Source: Anabaena subtropica FACHB-260 (GTDB lineage Bacteria; Cyanobacteriota; Cyanobacteriia; Cyanobacteriales; Nostocaceae). From it: 64,000 nt of DNA. How positions within the stretch are numbered: the stretch's first letter is position 1; every line of letters begins with the position of its first letter. Below, piece by piece: positions 1 to 10,625 of the stretch. Under the pieces are notes generated by a model, which worked only from the letters and a program-made list of their open reading frames with translations, ran no database searches and was not told the origin of the DNA. The DNA lies in the NCBI RefSeq assembly GCF_014697105.1, contig NZ_JACJRF010000027.1:1-64000 (forward strand), read 5' to 3'. Made by a program: the position numbers and the translations under genes.

Positions 1-179
1 ATAGCGTTCCAAAGTTTATGCTAGTCATGGGGGAAGTTTGATTTGAGAAGCTGGTAACTTTCATCTTCTTACTTCTCCCGCCTTTTTTCTTAATTCACAT
101 TAGGCGTAATTCATGAGTTCAAACTTGATCCACTGTGCTTATGCCTAGCCAGTCTTGGATTTAGGCAATGTGAATGAAA

Positions 180-515
180 AGCGATCGCTATGACCGGAAG
201 AGGCAGGGGGGAAGGGAGCAGGGAGCAGGGGGAACAAGCCCTTCCCCTCTGCGTGGAGCGGAGCGGAACATGGGTACAAGCCCCGTCCTTCTAGGACGCT
301 TATACGGGGCGCAGTCCAAGCTCCATCCCGGTCTTCCCCCTTGCCCCCTGCCCCTTTTCCTCTTCTTGACCACCGCCCAGGAAATGACGACTACACCCAA
401 GCCGGAGAACTTTATCGGAGCAGACGTGAATTATGGTCGCCGTGTAGCTGAAGGCTTGGGGATTGCGATCGATCCATCCATGATGCCAAAGTCTCCTCAA
501 GCTGTGGAAGCATAA
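180..515 (+). pseudogene. Remnant of a catalase gene, interrupted and internally deleted
   Basis: Three pieces of the C-terminal part of a clade-3 haem catalase can be read in order but not in one frame. Residues SDRYDR (180-197) resemble the ADRYDHR stretch. After about 170 bases of low-complexity repeat, DHRPGNDDYTQAGELYR (368-418) follows in another frame and matches the catalase GNDDYTQ..LYR motif. From 420 to 515 the first frame resumes with ADVNYGRRVAEGLGI, matching the catalase C-terminal DYGxRVAEALG motif. Roughly 40 residues that normally separate the last two pieces are missing. No start or haem-binding region is visible upstream in the window. The gene is dead. The identification rests on remembered family motifs. 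Confidence 0.7.
205..367. repeat. Low-complexity G-rich/C-rich intergenic repeat
   Basis: A purine-rich run with GGGAGCAGGGAGCAGGGGGA units is followed by its pyrimidine-rich counterpart (CCCCCTTGCCCCCTGCCCC), so the block can fold back on itself. The same GGGAGCAGGGAGCAGGGGGA unit recurs at about 4566-4585 between nifS and nifU. Such short tandem repeats are common between genes in Nostoc genomes. Here the block sits inside the catalase remnant and splits its reading frame. Confidence 0.6.
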
Positions 516-805
516 CAATCTGAAATAGGAAAAAATAGAACATTCGTTCTATTTTTTCTACATTAAGAAAATTAAGTTTTAACCTTTGAGAGTATTTTAA
601 CCTAGAAAAAAAAGAGAGAAAATATTAAATTTATTGAAAATAATCTGCATTAATAATATTCTTTGTATGAGCCTGTATAGCTTGTCATATAAGGTTTACA
701 ACCCTAATTGAATATCATTTTAAATAAAACATTAAAAAAATATGAATTACATTTTTCCCTGAAAAAAAATGATATGTTGGATACAGAATTGAATTTCGCA
801 CGTAT

Positions 806-839
806 CTGGAGTAGTACAACGTAATCTACTCCAGTTTTT
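806..839 (+). terminator. Perfect hairpin followed by T-run
   Basis: CTGGAGTAG (806-814) and CTACTCCAG (826-834) form a 9-bp perfect stem with an 11-base loop, followed by five T. This is a classical intrinsic terminator. No convincing ORF precedes it: 516-805 is very AT-rich. It therefore ends either an untranslated small RNA or read-through from upstream. Confidence 0.65.
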
Positions 840-891
840 CCCTCCTAAATCCCTTGCAAATAATGACTTTCAGCAATATTTAAAGAGGGTC

Positions 892-1098
892 TGAGTACAA
901 AATTGTATAGTTAACAATTAGCCCAAACAGCCCTCAATTACTTGCTGTGATTGGGTTACAAATGAGTACAACTAGATCCTGAACCCCTTGCCATAAATAC
1001 TCGTACCCCAACTAGAAAATACTAGAACCCCTACCTGAAAAAACTTTTAAAATTTCTTGAAATCCCTTCAACATCATCATTTGGGATTTTGAGTACAA
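892..1098 (+). promoter_or_regulatory. Three copies of TGAGTACAA upstream of nifB
   Basis: The exact 9-mer TGAGTACAA occurs at 892-900, 963-971 and 1090-1098; the last two share TGAGTACAACT. Three identical copies within about 210 bases of otherwise AT-rich leader are unlikely by chance. The first copy lies in the palindrome TACAAAATTGTA. Position 360-570 bases upstream of the nifB start suggests binding sites for a nif regulator, but this is inference. I found no clear GTA-N8-TAC NtcA site. The rest of 516-1459 is non-coding leader with no other feature I can support. Confidence 0.4.
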
Positions 1099-1459
1099 CT
1101 CTAATAAATCCAATAAATTCTATTCCAGAGATACAAACTGTAATAGTCAAAGACGACTGCTATAAATCTTATATCGCCAATCACTTAACGCTTCTACATA
1201 AAACGAAAACGAAAAGTGAGTGGAGGGATGAGATAGCACTATGCCATCTGGAATAGAAGTCGCGGCTGTACATATAAATTCTACCAAGACCCCAAGTTGA
1301 CACACACCAGCCGAAACCCAAGGACTTCAAAGCCTGCCCTACTCAGCGAAGCCGCTACAGGCAATGTGGCAGACGCGACTTCAATCCTTAGGGCAAAGAC
1401 CATCAGCAACGGCATCTCCCACAGGGCAGCTAGTCCACTACCGACATTTGCGAAATTCA

Positions 1460-2887
1460 ATGACACTAAAGGTTACAGACTCCTCCGTTACTGAATCGAC
1501 ACCTACCACAGCAAAATCAGGTGGTTGCGGTTGCGACAGCAGCACCACCGTGGAAATGGACGAAAAGCTCCAAGAACGCATTGCTAAACATCCCTGCTAC
1601 AGCGAAGAAGCTCACCATCATTACGCGAGAATGCACGTTGCAGTGGCTCCTGCTTGCAACATTCAATGCAACTACTGCAACCGTAAATATGACTGCGCTA
1701 ACGAAAGCCGTCCTGGGGTAGTTAGTGAATTACTCACACCAGAAGAAGCAGCACATAAAGTCTTAGTAATTGCAGGCAAAATTCCCCAAATGACAGTTTT
1801 GGGAATTGCTGGCCCTGGCGATCCTCTGGCAAACCCAGAAAAGACTTTCCGCACCTTTGAGTTGATTGCAGACAAAGCACCAGATATTAAGCTGTGTCTA
1901 TCAACCAATGGTTTGATGCTGCCGGAATATGTCGATCGCATTAAACAACTAAATATCGACCACGTTACAATTACCCTGAACACCATCGACCCAGAAATCG
2001 GCGCACAGATTTATTCTTGGGTTCACTACAAGCGTAAACGTTACAGGGGTGTAGAAGGTGCGAAAATTCTGCTAGAAAAGCAGATGGAAGGCTTACAAGC
2101 CCTGAGAGAAGCTGATATCTTGTGCAAAGTCAACTCCGTGATGATTCCTGGCATTAACGACCAACATCTAGTTGAAGTCAACAAGATGATTCGGGAAAAC
2201 GGTGCATTCTTGCACAACATCATGCCCCTAATTTCTGCACCAGAACACGGTACACACTTCGGCTTAACCGGTCAACGCGGCCCTTCACAGAAAGAACTCA
2301 AGGGAGTGCAAGACCAATGCTCTGGCAACATGAAAATGATGCGCCATTGCCGCCAGTGCCGCGCCGATGCTGTAGGCTTGTTAGGCGAAGACCGTAGCCA
2401 GGAATTTACCAAAGATAAGTTCCTCGAAATGGCTCCAGAATATGACTTCGACAAACGTCAAGAAGTCCATGAAGGTATTGAGAAATTTAGAGTAGAACTA
2501 AAAGTAGCCAAAGAAAAAGTCCTAGCTGGCAAAGAAAAAACAGCTAACAATCCGAAAATCTTAGTTGCAATAGCAACCAAAGGCGGTGGATTAGTTAACC
2601 AACACTTCGGTCACGCCAAGGAATTCCAGGTTTACGAAGTAGACGGTAGTGAAGTTCGCTTTATCAGTCATCGCAAGGTTGACCATTATTGTCAAGGTGG
2701 ATACGGCGAAGAAGCCACATTTGACAATATTGTTAAAACTATCGCAGATTGTAAAGCAGTTTTGGTTTCCAAGATTGGCGAATCTCCCAAAGAAAAACTG
2801 CTCCAAGCTGGTATACAGACTGTTGAAGCTTACGACGTGATTGAGAAGGTTGCTTTAGAGTTTTACGAGCAATGGAATAAGGGCTAG
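1460..2887 (+). CDS. nifB: NifB, FeMo-cofactor biosynthesis radical SAM protein
   Basis: NifB makes NifB-co, the Fe-S-carbide precursor of FeMo-cofactor, from [4Fe-4S] clusters and S-adenosylmethionine. From the chosen ATG the protein has 475 residues. The radical SAM motif CxxxCxxC lies at C66, C70 and C73, and a NifX-like cofactor-binding domain occupies the C-terminal third from about residue 370. The open frame extends 32 codons upstream to 1364, but the sequence after the ATG at 1460 (MTLKVTDSS) matches remembered cyanobacterial NifB N-termini, so I use that start; no strong ribosome binding site is visible. It is the first gene of the nif operon. Confidence 0.95.
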   Translation: MTLKVTDSSVTESTPTTAKSGGCGCDSSTTVEMDEKLQERIAKHPCYSEEAHHHYARMHVAVAPACNIQCNYCNRKYDCANESRPGVVSELLTPEEAAHKVLVIAGKIPQMTVLGIAGPGDPLANPEKTFRTFELIADKAPDIKLCLSTNGLMLPEYVDRIKQLNIDHVTITLNTIDPEIGAQIYSWVHYKRKRYRGVEGAKILLEKQMEGLQALREADILCKVNSVMIPGINDQHLVEVNKMIRENGAFLHNIMPLISAPEHGTHFGLTGQRGPSQKELKGVQDQCSGNMKMMRHCRQCRADAVGLLGEDRSQEFTKDKFLEMAPEYDFDKRQEVHEGIEKFRVELKVAKEKVLAGKEKTANNPKILVAIATKGGGLVNQHFGHAKEFQVYEVDGSEVRFISHRKVDHYCQGGYGEEATFDNIVKTIADCKAVLVSKIGESPKEKLLQAGIQTVEAYDVIEKVALEFYEQWNKG

Positions 2888-2981
2888 GGACTAGGGACTG
2901 GGGACTAGGCAAATTACCCAATCCCCAATCCTCGATACCCAATCCCCAATCTCCAATCCCCAATCAACAAGGAGAATAATC
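2888..2981 (+). repeat. Short tandem repeats between nifB and fdxN
   Basis: Degenerate heptamer-type units (GGGACTA/GGGACTG, then CCCAATC/CCCCAATC) fill the gap. The left G-rich units can pair with the right C-rich units. The fdxN ribosome binding site (AAGGAG) follows at about 2969. Similar units recur at 4590-4640, 20600-20650 and 30640-30665. Confidence 0.7.
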
Positions 2982-3332
2982 ATGGCTTACACCATCACCA
3001 GCCAATGTATTTCCTGCAAGCTCTGTTCGTCTGTATGTCCCACTGGTGCAATTAAGATCGCTGAAAACGGACAACACTGGATTGACTCCGAACTGTGTAC
3101 AAACTGCGTTGATAGCGTCTACACCGTACCTCAATGTAAAGCTGGTTGTCCCACCTGCGATGGTTGCGTTAAAGTACCTAGCGATTATTGGGAAGGCTGG
3201 TTTGCTAACTACAACCGAGTTATAGCGAAATTGACAAAAAAACAAGACTATTGGGATCGTTGGTTTAATTGTTATTCTCAGAAATTTTCCGAACAGCTAC
3301 AAAAGCATCAGGGTGAAATCTTAGGGGTATAA
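2982..3332 (+). CDS. fdxN: FdxN, bacterial-type 2[4Fe-4S] ferredoxin
   Basis: This 116-residue ferredoxin has two cluster motifs: C9-C12-C15-C19 and C39-C42-C52-C56, the second with the wide nif-type spacing. It is thought to serve NifB or nitrogenase-related electron or cluster transfer. A good AAGGAG site precedes the ATG. The gene stops 2 bases before nifS. In Nostoc sp. PCC 7120 this gene is split by a large excision element; here it is uninterrupted. Confidence 0.93.
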   Translation: MAYTITSQCISCKLCSSVCPTGAIKIAENGQHWIDSELCTNCVDSVYTVPQCKAGCPTCDGCVKVPSDYWEGWFANYNRVIAKLTKKQDYWDRWFNCYSQKFSEQLQKHQGEILGV

Positions 3333-3334
3333 AG

Positions 3335-4537
3335 ATGAGTGTTATTTATCTCGATAATAATGCTACCACTAAGGTAGATCCAGACGTTGTAGAGGCAATC
3401 ATGCCCTACCTGACCGATTATTACGGAAATCCTTCTAGTATGCACACCTTTGGTGGGCAACTAGGAAAGGCAGTCAGAACAGCGAGAGAACAAGTTGCTG
3501 CCCTATTGGGAGCCGATGAATCAGAAATTATCTTTACCAGTTGTGGAACTGAGGGTGATAATGCTGCCATTCGTGCCGCATTGTTAGCCCAACCTGAGAA
3601 GCGCCACATCATTACTACTCAGGTAGAACACCCCGCAGTCTTAAATGTCTGCAAACAACTAGAAACCCAAGGTTATACTGTTACCTATCTTTCCGTAAAT
3701 AGTCACGGGCAATTGGATCTAGATGAACTAGAAGCCTCACTCACAGGTAACACCGCCCTGGTGACAATTATGTATGCGAACAACGAAACCGGGACTGTAT
3801 TCCCAATTGAAGAGATTGGGAAACGGGTAAAGGAACGTGGCGCAATCTTCCATGTGGATGCTGTGCAAGCAGTAGGTAAGATACCTCTGAATATGAAGAC
3901 CAGCACCATCGATATGTTAACCATATCTGGTCACAAAATCCACGCACCTAAAGGGATTGGTGCTTTGTATGTGCGTCGCGGTGTAAGATTCCGCCCCTTA
4001 CTAATTGGTGGACATCAAGAACGCGGTCGCCGTGCAGGTACAGAGAATGTACCGGGAATTATCGGTTTAGGTAAAGCCGCAGAATTAGAATTACTGCACA
4101 TAGAAACAGCGATTAAAAAAGAAACAAGGCTGCGCGATCGCCTAGAACAAACTTTACTCGCTAAAATCCCTAACTGCGAAGTTAACGGCGATATTACGCA
4201 GAGATTGCCCAACACCACTAATATCGGTTTCAAATACATCGAAGGCGAAGCAATTCTGCTCTCCTTAAACAAATATGGCATCTGTGCGTCGTCTGGTTCG
4301 GCTTGTACCTCTGGGTCGCTGGAACCATCCCACGTCCTCCGGGCAATGGGTTTACCATACACCACCCTCCACGGTTCGATTCGCTTCAGTCTTTGTCGCT
4401 ACACTACAGAAGCTCAAATCGATCGCGTCATCGAAGTCATGCCCGAAATTGTCGAACGTCTCCGCGCCCTTTCCCCCTTTAAAAATGATGAAGCGGGTTG
4501 GCTGCAAGCCCAAGAACAGACATTGGCACATCGTTAA
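3335..4537 (+). CDS. nifS: NifS, cysteine desulfurase
   Basis: This pyridoxal-phosphate enzyme removes sulfur from cysteine for nitrogenase Fe-S cluster assembly on NifU. The 400-residue length is normal. The PLP lysine is K201 in SGHKIHAPKG, and the persulfide-forming cysteine is C324 in SSGSACTSGS. The start follows the fdxN stop almost directly, and nifU lies downstream, so the sulfur donor and scaffold are co-transcribed. Confidence 0.96.
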   Translation: MSVIYLDNNATTKVDPDVVEAIMPYLTDYYGNPSSMHTFGGQLGKAVRTAREQVAALLGADESEIIFTSCGTEGDNAAIRAALLAQPEKRHIITTQVEHPAVLNVCKQLETQGYTVTYLSVNSHGQLDLDELEASLTGNTALVTIMYANNETGTVFPIEEIGKRVKERGAIFHVDAVQAVGKIPLNMKTSTIDMLTISGHKIHAPKGIGALYVRRGVRFRPLLIGGHQERGRRAGTENVPGIIGLGKAAELELLHIETAIKKETRLRDRLEQTLLAKIPNCEVNGDITQRLPNTTNIGFKYIEGEAILLSLNKYGICASSGSACTSGSLEPSHVLRAMGLPYTTLHGSIRFSLCRYTTEAQIDRVIEVMPEIVERLRALSPFKNDEAGWLQAQEQTLAHR

Positions 4538-4675
4538 TTAGGGAATAGGAAGAAGCTGAGGGGCAGGGAGCAGGGAGCAGGGGGAAAAAATATCTGTAAT
4601 TCCCAATTCCCAGTACCCAGTCCCCAGTACCCATTCCCCCATTCAGCACTAATTATTAAGCACTCGGAACTAAAT
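4538..4675 (+). repeat. nifS-nifU spacer with short tandem repeats
   Basis: A GGGAGCAGGGAGCAGGGGGA block (about 4566-4585) is followed by CCCAATTCCCAGTACCCAGTCCCC-like units to about 4640. The two halves are partly complementary. No coding potential is seen. Confidence 0.65.
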
Positions 4676-5578
4676 ATGTGGGACTACACAGATAAAGTAT
4701 TAGAACTGTTTTACGATCCCAAGAATCAGGGAGTCATTGAAGAAAACGGCGAACCTGGCGTGAAGGTTGCCACAGGAGAAGTAGGGAGTATTGCTTGCGG
4801 TGATGCACTGAGACTGCACATCAAAGTGGAAGTTGAATCTGATAAGATTGTTGACTCTCGCTTCCAAACCTTTGGCTGCACGAGTGCGATCGCTTCTTCT
4901 AGCGCTTTAACTGAAATGATTAAGGGTCTGACTTTAGATGAAGCCCTAAAAGTTTCTAATAAAGACATTGCTGATTACCTCGGTGGCTTGCCAGAAGCCA
5001 AAATGCACTGCTCTGTCATGGGGCAAGAAGCTCTGGAAGCTGCTATCTATAATTATCGTGGTATTCCTCTCGCAGCCCATGATGAAGATGACGAAGGTGC
5101 ATTAGTTTGTACTTGCTTCGGTGTGAGTGAAAATAAAGTACGTCGCATAGTTATCGAAAATGACCTCACTGATGCGGAACAGGTAACAAATTACATTAAA
5201 GCTGGCGGCGGTTGCGGTTCCTGTTTAGCTAAAATTGATGATATCATTAAAGATGTAAAGGAAAACAAAGCCGCAACAAACCTAAACAATAAAGGCGGAA
5301 GTAAACCTACAAATATTCCTAATTCTGGGCAAAAACGACCCCTCACCAACGTTCAAAAGATTGCCCTCATTCAAAAAGTATTAGACGAAGAAGTAAGACC
5401 CGTATTGATTGCCGACGGTGGAGATGTAGAACTCTACGATGTAGACGGCGATATTGTCAAAGTAGTGCTGCAAGGGGCGTGTGGCTCTTGTTCAAGCTCT
5501 ACAGCCACCTTAAAGATAGCGATTGAATCCAGATTACGCGATCGCATCAACCCCAGCCTAGTAGTAGAAGCAGTTTAG
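4676..5578 (+). CDS. nifU: NifU, Fe-S cluster scaffold protein
   Basis: Modular 300-residue scaffold that assembles [4Fe-4S] clusters for nitrogenase. An IscU-like N-terminal domain carries C41, C68 and C112. The central permanent [2Fe-2S] domain has C145, C147, C180 and C183. A low-complexity linker around 195-220 leads to a C-terminal Nfu domain with C269 and C272. All expected cysteines are present. The gene sits between nifS and nifH. Confidence 0.96.
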   Translation: MWDYTDKVLELFYDPKNQGVIEENGEPGVKVATGEVGSIACGDALRLHIKVEVESDKIVDSRFQTFGCTSAIASSSALTEMIKGLTLDEALKVSNKDIADYLGGLPEAKMHCSVMGQEALEAAIYNYRGIPLAAHDEDDEGALVCTCFGVSENKVRRIVIENDLTDAEQVTNYIKAGGGCGSCLAKIDDIIKDVKENKAATNLNNKGGSKPTNIPNSGQKRPLTNVQKIALIQKVLDEEVRPVLIADGGDVELYDVDGDIVKVVLQGACGSCSSSTATLKIAIESRLRDRINPSLVVEAV

Positions 5579-6687
<1,109 letters not shown>

Positions 6688-6717
6688 GTAATGCCGTAAT
6701 CAGGAGACACGGAGACA

Positions 6718-6749
6718 GGAAGATGAGGAAGCAATTCCTCTTCCCACTC
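6718..6749 (+). promoter_or_regulatory. Hairpin between nifH and nifD
   Basis: GAGGAA (6725-6730) and TTCCTC (6735-6740) around GCAA form the core of a stem that extends with GGAAG/CTTCC. There is no T-run, so it is unlikely to be a full terminator. In other diazotrophs such structures stabilise or process the nifH message, which would fit its higher level. Confidence 0.5.
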
Positions 6750-6819
6750 TCCCTTCCCGACTCCTCACTCTCCCAAATATATTTCTATTTCCCCATTCGT
6801 AAGAGTCACTGAGGCAGAT

Positions 6820-8262
6820 ATGACACCTCCAGAAAACAAGAATCTTGTAGAAGAAAATAAGGAACTTATTCAAGAAGTTCTCAAAGCTTATCCCGAAAAA
6901 TCTCGCAAAAAACGCGAAAAGCACCTCAACGTCCACGAAGAAAACAAGTCTGATTGCGGCGTTAAGTCTAACATCAAATCCGTTCCTGGTGTAATGACCG
7001 CCCGTGGTTGTGCTTATGCAGGTTCTAAGGGTGTGGTTTGGGGTCCTATTAAGGACATGATCCACATCAGCCACGGTCCCGTAGGTTGTGGTTACTGGTC
7101 TTGGTCTGGTCGTCGTAACTACTACGTTGGTGTAACTGGTATCAACTCTTTCGGTACCATGCACTTCACCTCCGACTTCCAAGAACGCGACATCGTGTTT
7201 GGTGGTGACAAAAAACTCATTAAACTCATTGAAGAACTCGACGTTCTTTTCCCTCTCAACCGTGGTGTTTCCATTCAATCTGAATGTCCCATCGGTCTAA
7301 TTGGGGATGACATCGAAGCTGTTGCTAAGAAAACTTCTAAGCAAATTGGTAAGCCTGTTATACCCTTACGTTGCGAAGGTTTCCGTGGTGTATCTCAGTC
7401 TTTAGGACACCACATCGCTAACGACGCTATCCGTGACTGGATTTTCCCAGAATACGACAAGCTCAAGAAAGAAAACAGACTTGACTTCGAGCCAAGCCCT
7501 TATGATGTAGCTCTAATCGGTGACTACAACATCGGTGGTGATGCTTGGGCCAGCCGGATGTTGTTGGAAGAAATGGGCTTACGCGTTGTAGCTCAGTGGT
7601 CTGGTGATGGTACTCTTAACGAGTTGATCCAAGGGCCTGCTGCTAAGTTAGTCCTCATCCACTGCTACCGTTCCATGAACTACATCTGCCGTAGTTTGGA
7701 AGAAAAATATGGTATGCCTTGGATGGAGTTCAACTTCTTCGGTCCTACCAAGATTGCTGCATCTTTGCGTGAAATCGCAGCTAAGTTTGACTCCAAGATT
7801 CAAGAAAACGCTGAGAAGGTAATTGCTAAGTACACACCAGTAATGAACTCTGTACTTGAGAAATACCGTCCTCGCCTAGAAGGTAACACCGTCATGTTGT
7901 ACGTAGGTGGTCTACGTCCTCGTCACGTTGTTCCCGCTTTTGAAGACTTGGGTATCAAAGTAGTTGGTACTGGTTACGAATTCGCTCACAACGACGACTA
8001 CAAACGTACCACCCACTACATCGATAACGCCACCATCATTTACGATGACGTTACCGCCTACGAATTTGAAGAGTTCGTAAAAGCTAAGAAGCCTGATTTA
8101 ATCGCTTCTGGTATTAAAGAGAAGTACGTCTTCCAAAAGATGGGTCTTCCCTTCCGTCAAATGCACTCTTGGGATTACTCCGAACCTAGCGACGGGGTGC
8201 AGATGTCAGATGAGGTAAGATTTTTCGGTGAGGGGAGAAAAAAGAGTCTATTTTTAGCCTAA
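6820..8262 (+). CDS. nifD: NifD, nitrogenase alpha subunit, 5' part truncated by the nifD element
   Basis: Codons 1-455 encode nearly all of the MoFe protein alpha subunit. P-cluster ligands are C64, C90 and C156; FeMo-co ligands are C282 and H449 in RQMHSWDYS. The true gene continues only to the direct repeat GGATTACTCCG (8172-8182). Beyond it the frame runs 26 codons into element DNA and stops at 8262, giving a 480-residue chimera. After excision the frame joins exactly (TAC TCC GGC) to the segment ending at 18824, giving 497 codons. The unexcised product lacks the conserved C-terminus and is presumably inactive. Confidence 0.95.
   Translation: MTPPENKNLVEENKELIQEVLKAYPEKSRKKREKHLNVHEENKSDCGVKSNIKSVPGVMTARGCAYAGSKGVVWGPIKDMIHISHGPVGCGYWSWSGRRNYYVGVTGINSFGTMHFTSDFQERDIVFGGDKKLIKLIEELDVLFPLNRGVSIQSECPIGLIGDDIEAVAKKTSKQIGKPVIPLRCEGFRGVSQSLGHHIANDAIRDWIFPEYDKLKKENRLDFEPSPYDVALIGDYNIGGDAWASRMLLEEMGLRVVAQWSGDGTLNELIQGPAAKLVLIHCYRSMNYICRSLEEKYGMPWMEFNFFGPTKIAASLREIAAKFDSKIQENAEKVIAKYTPVMNSVLEKYRPRLEGNTVMLYVGGLRPRHVVPAFEDLGIKVVGTGYEFAHNDDYKRTTHYIDNATIIYDDVTAYEFEEFVKAKKPDLIASGIKEKYVFQKMGLPFRQMHSWDYSEPSDGVQMSDEVRFFGEGRKKSLFLA
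8172..8182 (+). repeat. Left direct repeat of the nifD element (attL)
   Basis: GGATTACTCCG here is repeated exactly at 18683-18693. It is the known core sequence of the XisA recombination site in heterocystous cyanobacteria. Crossing over between the copies removes 10,511 bp and restores nifD. Confidence 0.95.
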
Positions 8263-8514
8263 ATACAGGTTGTAGAGTTGGGTAGGGGCAATGTTTGTTT
8301 GAAACTACATATAATATAACTCTCATGAAGACTAGCTTTTAAGATTTTATTAAATTTGTATGAAATTAAAAATATAAATTTAGATACTATTTTAAGTTAT
8401 TTTTTTTAGACTATTATCTCAATTCAATAGCCTGCTTGTGAAAAGTAAAAATCAACACAAATAATTTAGATACAGCAAACAAATTACTAAAAATGTTTAA
8501 ATAGCTAGTCAATA

Positions 8515-9429
8515 CTATGGATTTACTACAGCAATCACATTTAGATTATCGCTGCCAGAATTCTTTAAATCATTAACCAATCCATTAGGATTATTCAGAT
8601 AACCATCTGGATCATAAATAAAACAAAACAAGTATTTACAATCTGGATGATTGTTATACCTAATAATATCAATGGCCAACTCTTCACCAATTTTCTTATC
8701 TGTCAATGTTTCACGAGTTTTTTTCACTTCAATAACTATTTTTTCTGCTTTTAGTAAGAAATCAACTCTTGATGAACTACCAGCGTAGCTAGGAGTCCAC
8801 TCTTCTGAACGAACATCATCAAAATCGACTTTTAAAAGTGAGTTTAGTAAGTCCTGTACATCATATTCATCTTTAATCTTTAAAGTCTCTCTAGCTTTGC
8901 TGTTATCTAAACGCCTTCTCTCTAATTGTCTAGCAACTAAATGAAAACGTCGACAAATTACAACAAGCCTGTTTACAGCTTGTTCTGAAAGCGTTTCTTG
9001 AGCATCTTTTTTATACAAATAAGGGTACACCTCATCTAAAGATAGAGCATAGTTGACTGCGCTAAGAACTTCATTGTTAATTCTATGTATCTCAAATACA
9101 GGAAATGGAGGTTCTTTATTTTCTACTTGATAATGCTCAAATACATCTGCAAAAATAGTGTTTTGGCTTAAAAGAAGATTTTGAAATCTTATTAGAGCAG
9201 TTACAAGTTGTTCTGGAGAGGAAAAACCTTCAGGTATGCGTAAATCACAAAATGTTTCTGATATTGAGAAAAAAGTATTGGACATTATTTGTGAAATTTC
9301 AGAATGTCTATAGTAAAATCCATAACCCTTATTAGGTCTTAATTCTTTCATGTCTTCAAAGTATTCTAAGTATTTAGCTTGAAAAAATCTACCTAAATAG
9401 TTTTGAACTTCAGGTAAGTAACGCTGCAT
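8515..9429 (-). CDS. DpnII/MboI-type PD-(D/E)XK nuclease-domain protein
   Basis: 304 residues. The C-terminal third reads DEYDVQDLLNSLLKV, then EEWTPSYAGSSSRVDFLLK, IVIEVKKTR and HPDCKYLFCFIYDP. This is the core of a restriction-endonuclease-like fold family related to DpnII/MboI, with D (RVDFLL) and ExK (IEVKK) as the likely catalytic residues. The N-terminal 170 residues are helical and unrecognised and may act as sensor. No methyltransferase lies nearby, so an ordinary restriction-modification system is unlikely; a stand-alone defence nuclease is an inference. The ATG lies next to a weak purine stretch. Confidence 0.7.
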   Translation of the reverse strand: MQRYLPEVQNYLGRFFQAKYLEYFEDMKELRPNKGYGFYYRHSEISQIMSNTFFSISETFCDLRIPEGFSSPEQLVTALIRFQNLLLSQNTIFADVFEHYQVENKEPPFPVFEIHRINNEVLSAVNYALSLDEVYPYLYKKDAQETLSEQAVNRLVVICRRFHLVARQLERRRLDNSKARETLKIKDEYDVQDLLNSLLKVDFDDVRSEEWTPSYAGSSSRVDFLLKAEKIVIEVKKTRETLTDKKIGEELAIDIIRYNNHPDCKYLFCFIYDPDGYLNNPNGLVNDLKNSGSDNLNVIAVVNP

Positions 9430-9557
9430 GATTTCTCTGCCCTCGTAAAACGACTGTAATAGTTTAATTTATTTAAACTTATTTTTTATAGAATTAACGA
9501 TTATTTTAAAATATAAAATATAAAGCTACATATAATTAATTTGATAAAATTTATAAT

Positions 9558-10316
9558 CTATAATAACCTCTCTTGCTGCATCTTTTCTACGTTTTCCAAT
9601 ATAAATAATCCAATCTCTGATTTGTTATTTAGTAAAATAAGGTTCCTATAAAGTTCATTAATTAAGAGACTTAATCGGGTGATAAGCATCTGATTATCAG
9701 ATACAGAAAAGTAAGAATTATATGTATCATCCTCACCATACATATTAATAATCAAATTGGCATTTCTATATAGCTCACTTAAATCATTGTATATACCTGA
9801 TTTCATATTAATGATTGATAAAAAAATATTATCATAAGCTTTAGTAGACCATAAAATTCTAAAACACTGAATTGGTTTTTCTTGAAGATTTATATTTGTA
9901 AAATTAGATAGTTGAATTAAAGACAAAATATTATTTGTAGTAAGGTAATTCTGAAATAGTTCAGAAGACAACATATCTTTTGATAGTTGAATTTGCTGAT
10001 CTTTCTTAATTTTATCCAAAAAATATGTACATATAGTTGCCATAGGAATTATCTTGATGACAGTATCTATTACCATGCTAAAATGATTATTTCCGTGCGA
10101 ATTAGTTATTAGTTGATAAATACTTTGATAAGCAATACAAATAAGAAATGGTAGAAAGAAAAAAGAAATTGAAGGTAAAATAACATCCTTTTCATCCTTG
10201 ACTTTCCACCAAATTGCAAGCTTTATAAACCAATTCATTCTATGGCCAATCCATATACTAGGAAATATTAGCCAGCAGATAATAACTACCAACTTAATAA
10301 AGTAATCTTCAAGCAT
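9558..10316 (-). CDS. Unknown membrane-anchored protein
   Basis: 252 residues, AT-rich and Ile/Asn/Leu-rich. The first 25 residues (VVIICWLIFPSIWIG), then about 50-70 and 85-100, are hydrophobic and look like three membrane segments. The remaining 150 residues look soluble and helical. It lies 128 bases upstream of the DpnII-like nuclease gene on the same strand, so the two may be co-transcribed. I do not recognise the family. Confidence 0.6.
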   Translation of the reverse strand: MLEDYFIKLVVIICWLIFPSIWIGHRMNWFIKLAIWWKVKDEKDVILPSISFFFLPFLICIAYQSIYQLITNSHGNNHFSMVIDTVIKIIPMATICTYFLDKIKKDQQIQLSKDMLSSELFQNYLTTNNILSLIQLSNFTNINLQEKPIQCFRILWSTKAYDNIFLSIINMKSGIYNDLSELYRNANLIINMYGEDDTYNSYFSVSDNQMLITRLSLLINELYRNLILLNNKSEIGLFILENVEKMQQERLL

Positions 10317-10625
10317 AGACGCAAATATAAACCCAATATGTAAATATTATACATACTAGGATTAAGACAATGAAAAGTTAATAGAAAATCACATTTATAA
10401 GGTGGAGGCAGAGTAAAATATAGTTAAATATAGCGCAAAGATATAGAGCCTCTTAAATGTTCCTAAATATACACTTAAAAAGTTTCAGTAATGTTGACGG
10501 CGGGCTACGCACCCATGCAAATACTAACTTGACTGCTGCGAAATCTGCAATTTCAGCAGATACAGATAAAGGCATGGCTGGCTGATTGCCAAGGTTCCCG
10601 GTTAATTGAATAATAGCGGGAGTGA
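10317..10625. other. Gap without a convincing gene
   Basis: About 309 bases inside the nifD element. No ORF, RNA or clear repeat can be supported. On the minus strand, downstream of the 85-residue ORF, a short open stretch (PAIIQLTGNLGNQPAMPLS) may be a decayed coding remnant. Confidence 0.4.

Noticed and set aside
188-518. Short ORFs on both strands over the catalase remnant
   Set aside because: They run through a low-complexity repeat and have no protein-like composition; the coding signal is the shifted catalase pieces.
8172-8262. Reading the nifD stop at 8262 as a mutation
   Set aside because: The break coincides exactly with the 11-bp repeat, and the missing part occurs at 18683 in frame, so it is the known developmental element.
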